Below are positions 1-7,868 of a stretch of 64,000 bases of DNA, piece after piece. Within the stretch, counting starts at the first letter, position 1; every line of letters begins with the position of its first letter. The stretch is from Methylobacterium segetis (GTDB lineage Bacteria; Pseudomonadota; Alphaproteobacteria; Rhizobiales; Beijerinckiaceae). The notes under the pieces are model-generated. The model did not search any database. It saw only the letters and a list, made by a program, of their open reading frames with translations, and was not told the DNA's origin. Location of the stretch: positions 1 through 64,000 of the forward strand of contig NZ_SMNT01000009.1 of the NCBI RefSeq assembly GCF_004348265.1. Direction: 5' to 3'. Made by a program: the position numbers and the translations under genes.

Positions 1-677
1 CGGGCCGCAGGCGCGGCGGGACGCTGGGGCGCGGCAGGCTGCGCGGCGGCAGGAGCGGCTTGGGCGGGGGCAGCTTGGGCGGGCGCGGCCGGAACCGGCG
101 CGCTCGGAGCGGCAGCGGCAGCGGGCGGGGCGGGTGCGCGGGTAGCCTCGGCGTCGGTGCGCCGCAGGGCCTCCTCGGTCGCGCGGCGGCGCAGCTCGTC
201 GTCCTGCCGGCGACGGGCCTCCTCGTCGCGCTTGCGCTGCTCGGCGGCTTCGCGCTCGCGCTGCTCCGCCTCCTCACGCTCGCGGCGCTGGCGCGCCTCG
301 TCCTCGGCGTTCTGGCGAATCTCCTGCTCGCGGCGCTGCGCGTCGGCGAGAGCGGCGGCGCGGGCGTCGCGCTCCTGCTCGCTCAGCGTCCGAAGGACGA
401 CGCCGGAAGACGATCGCTGCGGAGCGGCTGCCGGACGCGCGGGTGCGGCCGGTGCCGACGCTGCGGGACGGCCGGCGGGCGCAGCCTCACGCGGTGCGGC
501 CGTGCCGGGCGTCGCGCCGATGACCCGGCGCTTCACCGTCTCGACCACGACCTGCTTGGAGCGGCCGTGGGAGAAGCTCTGACGGACAGTGCCCTGCTCG
601 ATCGGACGCTTCAAGGACAGCGGCTTCGAGGGTGCCTTCGTCAGAGTCTTGTCTCCCGGATTGTTCGTATCGCTCAT
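1..677 (-). CDS. infB: translation initiation factor IF-2, N-terminal part (cut by window edge)
   Basis: IF-2 is the GTPase that places initiator tRNA on the 30S subunit and promotes subunit joining. Only about 225 N-terminal residues lie in the window; the G domain is beyond the left edge. The visible part begins [13 protein letters not shown], then a basic stretch with KRRVIG, long Ala/Pro-rich linkers, the motif [14 protein letters not shown], and a charged Glu/Arg-rich coiled-coil segment typical of long alphaproteobacterial IF-2 N-termini. The start ATG directly abuts the TGA of the ylxR gene (TGAATG), so translation is probably coupled. It is the last visible gene of the rimP-nusA-ylxR-infB operon. 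Identity rests on the N-terminal pattern plus the conserved operon position, since the GTPase motifs cannot be seen. Confidence 0.9.
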   Translation of the reverse strand, partial: MSDTNNPGDKTLTKAPSKPLSLKRPIEQGTVRQSFSHGRSKQVVVETVKRRVIGATPGTAAPREAAPAGRPAASAPAAPARPAAAPQRSSSGVVLRTLSEQERDARAAALADAQRREQEIRQNAEDEARQRREREEAEQREREAAEQRKRDEEARRRQDDELRRRATEEALRRTDAEATRAPAPPAAAAAPSAPVPAAPAQAAPAQAAPAAAQPAAPQRPAAPAA

Positions 678-1478
678 TCAGCCCAAACCCTGAGGGTTTC
701 CATCGTCCCGTCCACCGGCAACCGTCCCGGTACCGGCCAGATCCGTCACATCGTCGTCAGGCAGATCGGAGCCGATCTCGCCATCGCGGGCGGAACCGGT
801 CCCCTCAGTCGTCGTGGCAACGCCCTCGAAGGAGCGGTACCGACGCCAACGCGCCAGGCAGCCGGACGCACCGACTCCTGCGACGAGCGCAGCGTGTATC
901 ACATGATCCCGACCCAAGGCCATGTCCAATTCGACACCGGACAGGTCATCGATGATCGGTACACGGGATATGGCATCGCCATGCCGCCGGTGCAATGCCG
1001 CGGCGATCTTCCGGCGTCCATCCGCACTGGCATCGGAGGCGTGGACGATCGCTGCGACGCCGGCGCGGTCGCCGATCGCGGCCTCGACCTTGGCGAAGCC
1101 GGCGACCACGCAACCGGCCTTGTTGGCGAGGGCCAGCCCCTGCCGCAGGTCCTCGCGCAGCGACTCGGCGATCCGGTCGGCCACATCATCCGCCGCCTCG
1201 GCCGTCTTCGTCTTGAAGGCGCGCTGAAACAGGCGGCGGCGCGCGGCCTCGGCCACGGCCTCGCGCCGCGCGCTCACCCAGGCGCCGCGGCCGGGCAGGC
1301 GCGCGCGCAGGTCCGGCACCACCGTCCCGTCGGGCCCGAGCACGAAGCGGATCAGTCGGGCGGGGTCCTGCGAAACGCGCGTGACGATGCAGGTCCGCCG
1401 AGCCCCGTGCCGGCCCGTGAGGGGGCCCGCATCGAGATCGGCGATGGCCGGATCATCCGCCTCGCGCGCTGTCGTCAT
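678..1478 (-). CDS. YlxR-family (DUF448) RNA-binding protein with C-terminal extension
   Basis: A small nucleoid/RNA-associated protein encoded between nusA and infB in many bacteria. Residues about 25-90 carry the YlxR fold: RRTCIVTR near the start, an RFVLGPDG strand, and the signature LPGRGAWV. The protein is 266 aa, much longer than stand-alone YlxR (about 90 aa); residues about 115-220 (LALANKAGCVVAGFAKVE, then a strand-helix pattern) resemble an L7Ae-type RNA-binding domain, a fusion common in alphaproteobacteria. It begins 25 bp after nusA and its stop touches the infB start. In other species YlxR has been linked to RNase P and to nucleoid-associated regulation; its role here is inferred from context only. 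Confidence 0.88.
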   Translation of the reverse strand: MTTAREADDPAIADLDAGPLTGRHGARRTCIVTRVSQDPARLIRFVLGPDGTVVPDLRARLPGRGAWVSARREAVAEAARRRLFQRAFKTKTAEAADDVADRIAESLREDLRQGLALANKAGCVVAGFAKVEAAIGDRAGVAAIVHASDASADGRRKIAAALHRRHGDAISRVPIIDDLSGVELDMALGRDHVIHAALVAGVGASGCLARWRRYRSFEGVATTTEGTGSARDGEIGSDLPDDDVTDLAGTGTVAGGRDDGNPQGLG

Positions 1479-1503
1479 CGGAATCTGATTCCCTCGGCTC
1501 GCC

Positions 1504-3108
1504 TCAGGCCTCCGCCTCCGCCTCCGCGGCTTCCTCGCCCTCTGCCGGCTCCTCGGGCAGAGCCTCGATCCAGCCGGCCTTGAGGCGCGCCGCCATGATC
1601 ATGGCCTCGGCCTCGGCCCGCGAGACGTCGAACCCGTCGAGGTAGCCGGCGTGGCGCACGGCGTCCTGGCCGCGGCCCTCGGTGTAGCCCACGAGATCGT
1701 CCGTGGCACAGCCTGCCAGATCCTCGACCGTCTTCACCTCGTTCTCGCCGAGGGCGACGAGCATCGGGGTGGTGATGCCCTCGATCTCCCGAACGTCATC
1801 CTCGACGCCGAGTTCCTGGCGGCGAGCATCGTATTCCGACTCGACGCGGGCAAGGTAATCCTGCGCGCGGGCCTGGATCTCGGCGCCGGTCTCTTCGTCT
1901 AGGCCCTGGATGTTGCCGAGTTCCTGCGGCTCGACATAGGCCACTTCCTCGACGTTGCGGAAGCCTTCCGCCGCGAGAAGCTGGCCGACCGTCTCGTCGA
2001 CGTCGAGGGCTTCCATGAAGACCTGGGTCCGCTCGGCGAATTCTTTCTGGCGACGCTCCGATTCCTCGGCCTCGGTCAGGATGTCGATGTCCCAGCCCGT
2101 GAGTTGCGAAGCGAGGCGCACGTTCTGGCCGCGGCGGCCGATGGCGAGCGAGAGCTGGTCGTCGGGCACCACGACCTCGATACGGTCGGCCTCCTCGTCG
2201 AGCACCACCTTGACCACTTCCGCCGGCTGCAGCGCATTGACGATGAAAGTCGCCTGGTCCTCGGACCACGGGATGATGTCGATCTTCTCGCCCTGAAGCT
2301 CGCCGACCACCGCCTGGACGCGCGAGCCCCGCATGCCGACGCAGGCGCCAACCGGGTCGATCGAGCCGTCCCGGGAGATGACGGCGATCTTGGCCCGCGA
2401 GCCGGGATCGCGCGCCACCGCCTTCACCTCGACGATGCCGTCGTAGATCTCGGGCACCTCCTGGCCGAAGAGCTTGGCCATGAATTGCGGATGCGAGCGC
2501 GAGAGGAAGATCTGCGGCCCGCGCACCTCGCGGCGCACGTCGAAGAGATACGAGCGGATGCGGTCGCCCGGCCGGAACGTCTCGCGCGGGATCATCTCGT
2601 CGCGCCGCACGATGCCCTCGCCGCGCCCGAGATCGACGATGACGTTGCCGTACTCGACGCGCTTGACGAGGCCGTTCACGACCTCGCCGATGCGGTCCTT
2701 ATACTCCTCGTACTGGCGGTCGCGCTCGGCATCGCGGACCTTCTGGACGATCACCTGCTTGGCGGACTGGGCGGCGACGCGCCCGAAATCGAAGGGCGGC
2801 AGGGTGTCGGAGATCACGTCGCCGACTTGGGCGGCGGGGTTGTAGCGGCGGGCCTGATCGAGGGTGATCTCGCGGGCGTCGTTCTCGACGAGATCGACCA
2901 CGAGGAGGTGGCGCGACAGGCGAAGCGCCCCCGTCTTCGCGTCGATCTCGGCATGGACATCGGTCTCGGCGCCGTAGCGGGAGCGAGCCGCCTTCGCGAT
3001 CGCCTCCTCCATGGCCTCGATCACGATCTGTCGGTCGATCACCTTCTCGCGGGCGACCGCATCGGCGATCTGCAGGAGTTCGAGCCTGTTGGCGCTGACG
3101 ACGGCCAT
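1504..3108 (-). CDS. nusA: transcription termination/antitermination factor NusA
   Basis: NusA binds RNA polymerase and nascent RNA and controls pausing, termination and antitermination. The 534-aa product has the full order: N-terminal polymerase-binding domain (about 1-130, with the [12 protein letters not shown] region), S1 domain (about 135-200, [20 protein letters not shown]), two KH domains (about 225-345, with [15 protein letters not shown] and [20 protein letters not shown]), then helix-hairpin-helix-like C-terminal repeats. It ends in an unusually acidic tail ([16 protein letters not shown]). The ATG start at 3108 gives [15 protein letters not shown], the normal family start. It lies 66 bp after rimP and 25 bp before the ylxR gene, in one operon. 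NusA could act on the hairpin in the operon leader, but that is inference. Confidence 0.98.
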   Translation of the reverse strand: MAVVSANRLELLQIADAVAREKVIDRQIVIEAMEEAIAKAARSRYGAETDVHAEIDAKTGALRLSRHLLVVDLVENDAREITLDQARRYNPAAQVGDVISDTLPPFDFGRVAAQSAKQVIVQKVRDAERDRQYEEYKDRIGEVVNGLVKRVEYGNVIVDLGRGEGIVRRDEMIPRETFRPGDRIRSYLFDVRREVRGPQIFLSRSHPQFMAKLFGQEVPEIYDGIVEVKAVARDPGSRAKIAVISRDGSIDPVGACVGMRGSRVQAVVGELQGEKIDIIPWSEDQATFIVNALQPAEVVKVVLDEEADRIEVVVPDDQLSLAIGRRGQNVRLASQLTGWDIDILTEAEESERRQKEFAERTQVFMEALDVDETVGQLLAAEGFRNVEEVAYVEPQELGNIQGLDEETGAEIQARAQDYLARVESEYDARRQELGVEDDVREIEGITTPMLVALGENEVKTVEDLAGCATDDLVGYTEGRGQDAVRHAGYLDGFDVSRAEAEAMIMAARLKAGWIEALPEEPAEGEEAAEAEAEA

Positions 3109-3174
3109 CGGAATCGTTCCTTCTCTCTCACAATCTGTTCACGCCCCGCCGCAGACGGCGGGACAGGGGCTCGT

Positions 3175-3939
3175 TCAGTGGAGCTTGCCGGAATCCTTCA
3201 GACGCACGGCCTTGGTGACGGCGGATTTCGCCTTCTCCTTCTGCTCCGGCGTCTTGGGCTGTGGGACCTTGGGCTTCACAGGCTTTGCTTCCTTCAGCTT
3301 CGGCCGCTGCGGAGCGGGCACGAGGCGCACCGCGTGCGGTGCGTCGGCCTCGACCTGATCCGGTTCGAGATCCTCGTCGTCGTCCTGCGGCGGGGCGGAC
3401 CCGCGGCGGAGCGATTCGCGGATCAAATCGTCGGTGAGGACGAGATGGGCCTCGGCGAGATCGCGCAGCGGCACGTCGATCCGGCTCGGCAGGCCCTCCT
3501 TCACATCGGGCAGATCGACCGGCACGGTCCGCCCGTCCGGGCTCGGCGTGTCGATGATGCCGCGGAAGCGCTTGCGGCCGTCGAGCGGCACGGCAAGCTC
3601 GATCTTGGCCTCGTAGCCCGCCCAGCGGGCAAAGTCGGAGACGCGCACCAGCGGCCGGTCGATGCCGGGCGAGGAAATCTCCAAGTGGTAAGGCCGACCG
3701 ACCGGGTCTTCGAGATCGAGGATCGGCGAGAGCGCGCGGCTCACCGCCTCGCAATCCTCCACGGTCATCGACCCGTCCGGCCGCTCGGCCATGATCTGGA
3801 CCGTGCAACCGTTCGTGCCCGAGACCTTCACGCGCACGAGTTGGTAGCCGAGCCCCTCGAGGGGGGCCTCGACCACCTGCACGACGCGCGCGGCGACGCC
3901 GCTCTCGCTGACCAGACGCTTCTCGGGGGCTTCCGCCAT
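3175..3939 (-). CDS. rimP: ribosome maturation factor RimP
   Basis: RimP assists 30S subunit maturation. I chose the internal ATG at 3939 ([19 protein letters not shown]) because it matches the family N-terminus; an upstream in-frame ATG at 4014 would run the coding sequence through the strong hairpin and U-tract of the leader. Family features visible: [45 protein letters not shown], and a C-terminal SH3-like domain. The 254-aa product is longer than E. coli RimP because of a Lys/Pro/Ala-rich C-terminal tail (from about residue 205), common in Rhizobiales homologues. First gene of the rimP-nusA-ylxR-infB operon. Confidence 0.96.
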   Translation of the reverse strand: MAEAPEKRLVSESGVAARVVQVVEAPLEGLGYQLVRVKVSGTNGCTVQIMAERPDGSMTVEDCEAVSRALSPILDLEDPVGRPYHLEISSPGIDRPLVRVSDFARWAGYEAKIELAVPLDGRKRFRGIIDTPSPDGRTVPVDLPDVKEGLPSRIDVPLRDLAEAHLVLTDDLIRESLRRGSAPPQDDDEDLEPDQVEADAPHAVRLVPAPQRPKLKEAKPVKPKVPQPKTPEQKEKAKSAVTKAVRLKDSGKLH

Positions 3940-3984
3940 GCGCTCAAGGCTCCGACGTGACAGGCCGGGTCGCGCGATGCGGCA

Positions 3985-4016
3985 ATAAAAAAGAGCGGGC
4001 CCGGTGGGGCCCACTC
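3985..4016 (-). terminator. intrinsic terminator/attenuator in the rimP operon leader
   Basis: Read on the minus strand, GAGTGGGCCC, loop CACC, and GGGCCCGCTC form a 10-bp stem (one G-T pair) followed at once by a run of six T and then ATT. This is a textbook intrinsic terminator shape, but it lies 46 nt upstream of the rimP start and downstream of a promoter-like element at 4060-4087. That arrangement suggests transcription attenuation of the rimP-nusA-ylxR-infB operon. If the promoter assignment is wrong, it could simply end the toxin-immunity transcript that comes from the same strand further upstream. Confidence 0.85.
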
Positions 4017-4059
4017 CCGAACCGCAGCCTCACGACTGCAACCAGAACTGTTGGGTCTG

Positions 4060-4087
4060 AAATAGCGCCGGGAGCGCCGGGATTCAA
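4060..4087 (-). promoter_or_regulatory. putative promoter of the rimP-nusA-infB operon
   Basis: On the minus strand TTGAAT (4087-4082) is followed after 16 bp by CTATTT (4065-4060) within GCTATTTC, resembling the alphaproteobacterial housekeeping pattern TTGAC...GCTANA. A start of transcription near 4053 would give a leader of about 115 nt that contains the attenuator hairpin. It rests on motif reading only. Confidence 0.45.
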
Positions 4088-4147
4088 GCCAATTTCTCGC
4101 GGATAGAATGCTCCCTTCCAACAGAGAGGGGGTGCGGCGAGCGGTCG

Positions 4148-4260
4148 TCAGCCGATCTCGATGGGGAAGGGCGCGGGTATCCGGTTGGGCTCGATCGCGA
4201 TGCCGCGCGGTGTCCGGCTCTCGGCTATGGAGGAGCAGCCCGATGAGCGCCGTCTGGCTG
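4148..4260 (-). pseudogene. decayed copy of the 3' end of the neighbouring immunity-like gene
   Basis: On the minus strand, codons ending at the TGA at 4150-4148 read AESRTPRGIAIEPNRIPAPF and then PIEIG. The last residues of the intact gene at 4502-5203 read WEAENVRGTAIEPYWAPTPF and then PLEREV. The shared pattern RG-x-AIEP-x(3)-P-x-PFP-x-E at the C-terminus, plus matching nucleotides in between, indicates homology. Upstream the similarity appears to switch frame (ALIGLLLHSRE against ASLARILQRWE), so this is a remnant, not a gene. It suggests a former tandem array of immunity genes. The rest of the 3940-4501 interval shows nothing beyond the operon leader. Confidence 0.6.
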
Positions 4261-4501
4261 ACGGGCGGGCGCACGCTTGATCGCGCCTATCCTCGCGGGC
4301 GAGGCGGGGTGCGAGGCGGACGGCTCAGTCTCGACAAGCGGACTTGCTGGCCCCTGCCGGATCCCGATGTGTTCGCATGCCGGATGCCAGGCGTCGCTAT
4401 CAGGCCTCTTCAAGATCGGGAGGAAGAGCTGTCGGACTTGCCTCTTGGTCGTCCTGCGTTCTGGTCCAACCGGGACATGGCGGGCTGACAGGACGTGTCG
4501 G

Positions 4502-5203
4502 TCAGACCTCACGCTCAAGCGGGAAGGGCGTCGGCGCCCAGTACGGCTCGATCGCGGTGCCCCGCACGTTCTCGGCTTCCCACCGTTGGAGGATCCGCGC
4601 CAAGGAGGCTCGGTCATCCGCCATGAGAGGCTCGCCGATCTCGCAATAGCGATCGTACAGGAACTGATCCTGTGGGTCGCGCATGACCTCCCCTTTCCAA
4701 TACAGGTGGCCGCGCTCCCGCCAGAGGTCCCGCGCGGCATCAAGCTCCCCGAGTGCCACGGCGGCAACGAGGTGCCACCGCCAGCCACGGGTCAGGACCG
4801 TCGGCTGGTGGCCGCGCACGAAGGCGAGCGCCTTCTCCAAGCTGTCGAGCGGATGGAGCATCGGCAACACGCTCTCCTCCATAGCCTGCCGGAAGCCGCC
4901 CGGCATGGCCGGATCGTCCCAATCCCATCCAACGAAATCCTCGCCTTTCGAACCGGTCCGCCGCAGGAATCTCTGGCCGCAGCACCCGTAGGATCGGGCC
5001 GGCCTCGCTTCGGGTGCATAGAGTTCGGTGACTTCCCAGCTCAGATAGAACCGTCGTGCACATGAGGATCGATCAAACCGGATGGTGCGCCCGACATGGT
5101 CGATCGGCTTAAGCCAAATCACGTGACCCTTAATCAGGATCAAATCAGAGCGTTGATCGAGCAAATCCTTTGAAAGACTCTTAATCTGTTTTAATGTCGT
5201 CAT
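4502..5203 (-). CDS. hypothetical protein, probable immunity partner of the adjacent toxin
   Basis: A 233-aa protein whose family I do not recognise. It has no signal peptide or membrane segment and is predicted cytosolic, rich in Trp and Asp (GEDFVGWDWDDPAMPGGFRQ), with a helical C-terminal half (DSLEKALAFVRGHQ, LVAAVALGELDAARDLWRERG). Its ATG overlaps the stop of the nuclease-domain reading frame by four bases (ATGA), so it is translationally coupled to the toxin. A toxin 3' end followed at once by a small cytosolic gene is the classical polymorphic toxin-immunity layout, hence the immunity role, which is inference only. A degenerate second copy of its 3' end lies about 240 bp downstream. 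The gene is intact although the toxin is broken. Confidence 0.65.
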   Translation of the reverse strand: MTTLKQIKSLSKDLLDQRSDLILIKGHVIWLKPIDHVGRTIRFDRSSCARRFYLSWEVTELYAPEARPARSYGCCGQRFLRRTGSKGEDFVGWDWDDPAMPGGFRQAMEESVLPMLHPLDSLEKALAFVRGHQPTVLTRGWRWHLVAAVALGELDAARDLWRERGHLYWKGEVMRDPQDQFLYDRYCEIGEPLMADDRASLARILQRWEAENVRGTAIEPYWAPTPFPLEREV

Positions 5204-6293
5204 GTCCGAGGCCTCACTTGCACGATGATGATCTGCTGAACGTGGGGATAGCGTTTCTTCACAATGGTCGCGATCCAGAGAGCGCGTGAAGCGGAGAGCC
5301 CCCGCGATCCCGTCTTATGGTCATAGACACACACCGTGTTGTGCTTTGTATTTTCAAGCACATCTAGAGAAATAGATCCGAGATCTCCGTAATCAGCCTC
5401 TTTTCCATTATCGTCGAAAGAAATTTCAGCAACGAAATCAGGATCATTTCGCGAATTTATCGCGTTGGCTATTTCGTAGTGCAGGGCATTTCCGAAATTT
5501 TGCGGTGTGAGCAGCGGCTTCGACTGCCTCAATTGAGCAGCGACCCGATCGGCAAGAGCCGAGACTTCACCTGCTCGCGGACAGGCGACCTCAAGCTCCG
5601 ATCACGTCAGCGGCCTCACCCACACCAACGGAGCGTTTTCCAGGCTTCCGTCTGGCGCGTACCCGTTGGCGGAGAGACCGAGGGCAGCCCCAAACCGGCC
5701 TCCGCGTGCCGAAAGAACCGTGGCGAGGATGGCTGCCAGTTCGACCGTGGTCGTGACGACCAGCGGCAGCGCAGGAAGGAAAGGAAAGCGGGCTGAACGC
5801 TCGCGACGGGCTCCACGCCCGTTCCGGTGAAGCGCGTACGGGACAGAATCTCGCCGGACGACCCATCCCGGATGGTTTGCATGTCGCCGGACGTCTCGAA
5901 GACCCGACTCTCGCCGTCCGGTGCGGTGACCGTGTGCTCCTCGTCACCGGCGCGCGGGCCCGCATGGATCCGGATGGTGAGAACTTCGGAGCCGTCCTCG
6001 AGCAGCGTGCGCTCGCGGCTGCGACCGTCTTCGCCTGCCTGATCCTTCGACGCGAGGGAGGCCCAGCGGCCCGGCCCCACGAGCGCGGGATCGACGTCTC
6101 CCTCGCGTGCTCCGCTGCCCTCCGAGATCCACTGGCCGCCATCCGGTTGACCGGCCGGCGCGCGGGGCTGATCGGGACTGTACTTGCGGGCGAGGCTCCG
6201 CGAGAGACGGATGAGCTTCGTCTCGACCAGCAGCCCCGCCAGCACCTGGCGGATGCGGCTGAGTTCGCTGTCGCGCGGCGGCAAACCTAACAT
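5200..6293 (-). pseudogene. broken polymorphic toxin gene with C-terminal PD-(D/E)xK nuclease domain
   Basis: Three segments read as one disrupted gene of about 364 codons. Segment 1 (6293 to about 5780) begins MLGLPPRDSELSRIRQ and carries YSPDQPRAPAGQPDGGQW, a motif of Rhizobiales toxin-like proteins, then a strand-rich region. Near 5780, in a CTTTCCTTTCC tract, the reading must shift by -1. Segment 2 then reads FPFLPALPLVVTTTVELAAI, a membrane segment, followed by LGLSANGYAPDGSLENAPLV. A TGA at 5604-5602 interrupts this frame. Segment 3 continues in the same frame to 5200: EISF, then SLDVLE, 13 residues, and YDHKTG, fitting a D...DxK nuclease core. Its start at 5532 would be a TTG without a convincing ribosome site. 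GC content falls clearly across 5180-5540, suggesting horizontal acquisition. The gene abuts an immunity-like gene. Confidence 0.75.
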
Positions 6294-6384
6294 CTCGACA
6301 GCCTGTGTTCGTGCTTTGTTCTTTAATCGGTACAGATTCCTAGGTCTGTTGTCACATCACGTCCGCGTTACGGCCCAAACGAGA

Positions 6385-6414
6385 AGCGCCGCCCCGCTCA
6401 GGCGGGACGGCGCT
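6385..6414 (-). terminator. intrinsic terminator downstream of asd (possibly bidirectional)
   Basis: AGCGCCGCCCCGC (6385-6397) pairs with GCGGGACGGCGCT (6402-6414) with a single mismatch and a 4-nt loop. The minus-strand product, relevant to asd, is followed by TCTCGTTT; the plus strand has the better run (TTTTT at 6414-6418) but no plus-strand gene ends here. Confidence 0.7.
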
Positions 6415-6444
6415 TTTTGGACCGAAGACGCGTGCGACGGCGGC

Positions 6445-7479
6445 TCAGGCCGCCTGCTTCGCCTTGCTCAGGAGCTTCCGATTAATCAGCACCTCGGCGA
6501 TCTGCACGGCGTTCAGCGCCGCGCCTTTGCGCAGGTTGTCCGAGACGCACCAGAAGGCGAGCCCGTTCTCCACCGTCGCGTCCTCGCGGATGCGGGAGAT
6601 GTAGGTGGCATCCTCGCCGGCCGCCTCGTGGGGCGTGATGTAGCCGCCGGGCTCACGCTTATCGACCACGAGGATACCCGGCGCCGCGCGCAGGATCTCG
6701 GTGGCCTGCTCGGGCGACAGGGGACGCTCGAACTCGACGTTCACCGATTCCGCGTGCCCGATGAAGACCGGCACGCGCACGGCGGTGGCCGTGAGCTTGA
6801 TCTTCGGGTCGAGCATCTTCTTGGTCTCGGCGACCATCTTCCACTCTTCCTTCGTGTAGCCATCCTCCATGAACACGTCGATGTGGGGGATGACGTTGAA
6901 GGCGATGCGCTTGGTGAACTTCTCGACCTTGACCTCGCCTGCCGTGAAGACGGAACGGGTCTGGTTGAAGAGCTCGTCCATCGCGTCCTTGCCGGCGCCG
7001 GAGACGGATTGGTAGGTCGAGACGACGACGCGCTTGATCGTCGCCGCGTCATGCAGCGGCTTGAGCGCGACGACGAGCTGCGCCGTCGAGCAATTCGGAT
7101 TGGCGATGATGTTCTTCTTGGAGAAGCCCACGATCGCGTCAGCGTTCACCTCGGGCACGATCAGCGGCACGTCCGAATCGTAGCGAAAGGCCGAGGAGTT
7201 ATCGATCACGACGCAGCCCTGCTGGCCGATCCGCGGCGACCACTCCTTCGAGGCCTCGCCGCCCGCCGACATCAGGCAGATGTCCGTGTCCGAGAAATCG
7301 TAGGTATCCAGCGCTTTGACCTTGAGGATCTTGTCGCCGAACGAGACGTCCTGCCCCTGGCTCCGGCGCGAGGCCAGTGCGACGACCTCGTCGGCCGGGA
7401 AGGCGCGCTCGGCCAGGATGTCGAGCATCTCGCGGCCCACGTTCCCCGTGGCACCGACGACGGCGACCTTGTAACCCAT
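6445..7479 (-). CDS. asd: aspartate-semialdehyde dehydrogenase
   Basis: Catalyses NADPH-dependent reduction of aspartyl phosphate to aspartate semialdehyde, the branch point to lysine, diaminopimelate, threonine and methionine. Visible: the nucleotide-binding GATGNVGREMLDIL at the N-terminus, the active-site cysteine in NPNCSTAQLVVALKPLHD, the segment VSTYQSVSGAGKDAMDEL, and RVPVFIGHAESVNVEFE before the C-terminus. I chose ATG 7479 (MGYKVAVVGATG), preceded by GGAG eight bases upstream, rather than the in-frame ATG at 7545 whose extra residues are not family-like. The 344-aa length is normal. It stands alone, convergent with nothing, followed by a hairpin terminator. Confidence 0.97.
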   Translation of the reverse strand: MGYKVAVVGATGNVGREMLDILAERAFPADEVVALASRRSQGQDVSFGDKILKVKALDTYDFSDTDICLMSAGGEASKEWSPRIGQQGCVVIDNSSAFRYDSDVPLIVPEVNADAIVGFSKKNIIANPNCSTAQLVVALKPLHDAATIKRVVVSTYQSVSGAGKDAMDELFNQTRSVFTAGEVKVEKFTKRIAFNVIPHIDVFMEDGYTKEEWKMVAETKKMLDPKIKLTATAVRVPVFIGHAESVNVEFERPLSPEQATEILRAAPGILVVDKREPGGYITPHEAAGEDATYISRIREDATVENGLAFWCVSDNLRKGAALNAVQIAEVLINRKLLSKAKQAA

Positions 7480-7868
7480 TTCTCCCACTCCGCTTGAAAC
7501 CTTCGACCCGCGACCGCACGGTTTTTCCGGCGACGGTCCGGCCATCCTGCCCTGCGGGCATATCCTCGACGCGCAGACGGCGACCGCCGGGACGAGATCC
7601 GCGCCGCACCCGGGCGGAGCGTCGCCATCCGATCCCCGTCCCGGCTTTCATCCGAGGTGGGGCCTCCGGCCGGCGGGAGCAAGACTCCGCGGTCGCGCAG
7701 CTGTCAAGGGCGACCGCGCCACAGCCTCGGCGATCCCTGACGGAAAAGACTCGATTTACTGAGACCGCAGAAAGGCGGCCGAGAGATCTCGCGCGGAAAC
7801 CCGGTGGCGAACGGGAGCGCCCATGATGCCTGCAAATGCCCGCCCGGAGCCTGAACCGCGCCCGCGAG
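7480..7868. other. intergenic region between divergent asd and the 7869 gene
   Basis: About 390 bp with no supported gene. Short frames on both strands have low-complexity Arg-rich translations typical of noncoding GC-rich DNA. It must hold the promoter of asd (minus) and perhaps that of the plus-strand gene, but I could not identify convincing -35/-10 pairs. Confidence 0.5.

Noticed and set aside
3141-3160. Hairpin CCCGCCGCAGACGGCGGG between rimP and nusA as a terminator
   Set aside because: No T-run follows on the minus strand and the genes are an operon; it is probably a processing or incidental GC hairpin.
2104-3960. A 618-codon plus-strand frame across nusA and rimP
   Set aside because: Antisense shadow of two well-identified genes, rich in His/Asp/Arg/Leu, no motif.
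4108-5065. Plus-strand frames opposite the immunity region
   Set aside because: Composition is that of antisense shadows; the minus strand has the ATGA coupling and homologous remnant.
5770-5800. Programmed -1 frameshift in the toxin gene
   Set aside because: No canonical X-XXY-YYZ slippery heptamer or downstream pseudoknot is apparent, and a second lesion (TGA) follows, so decay is simpler.
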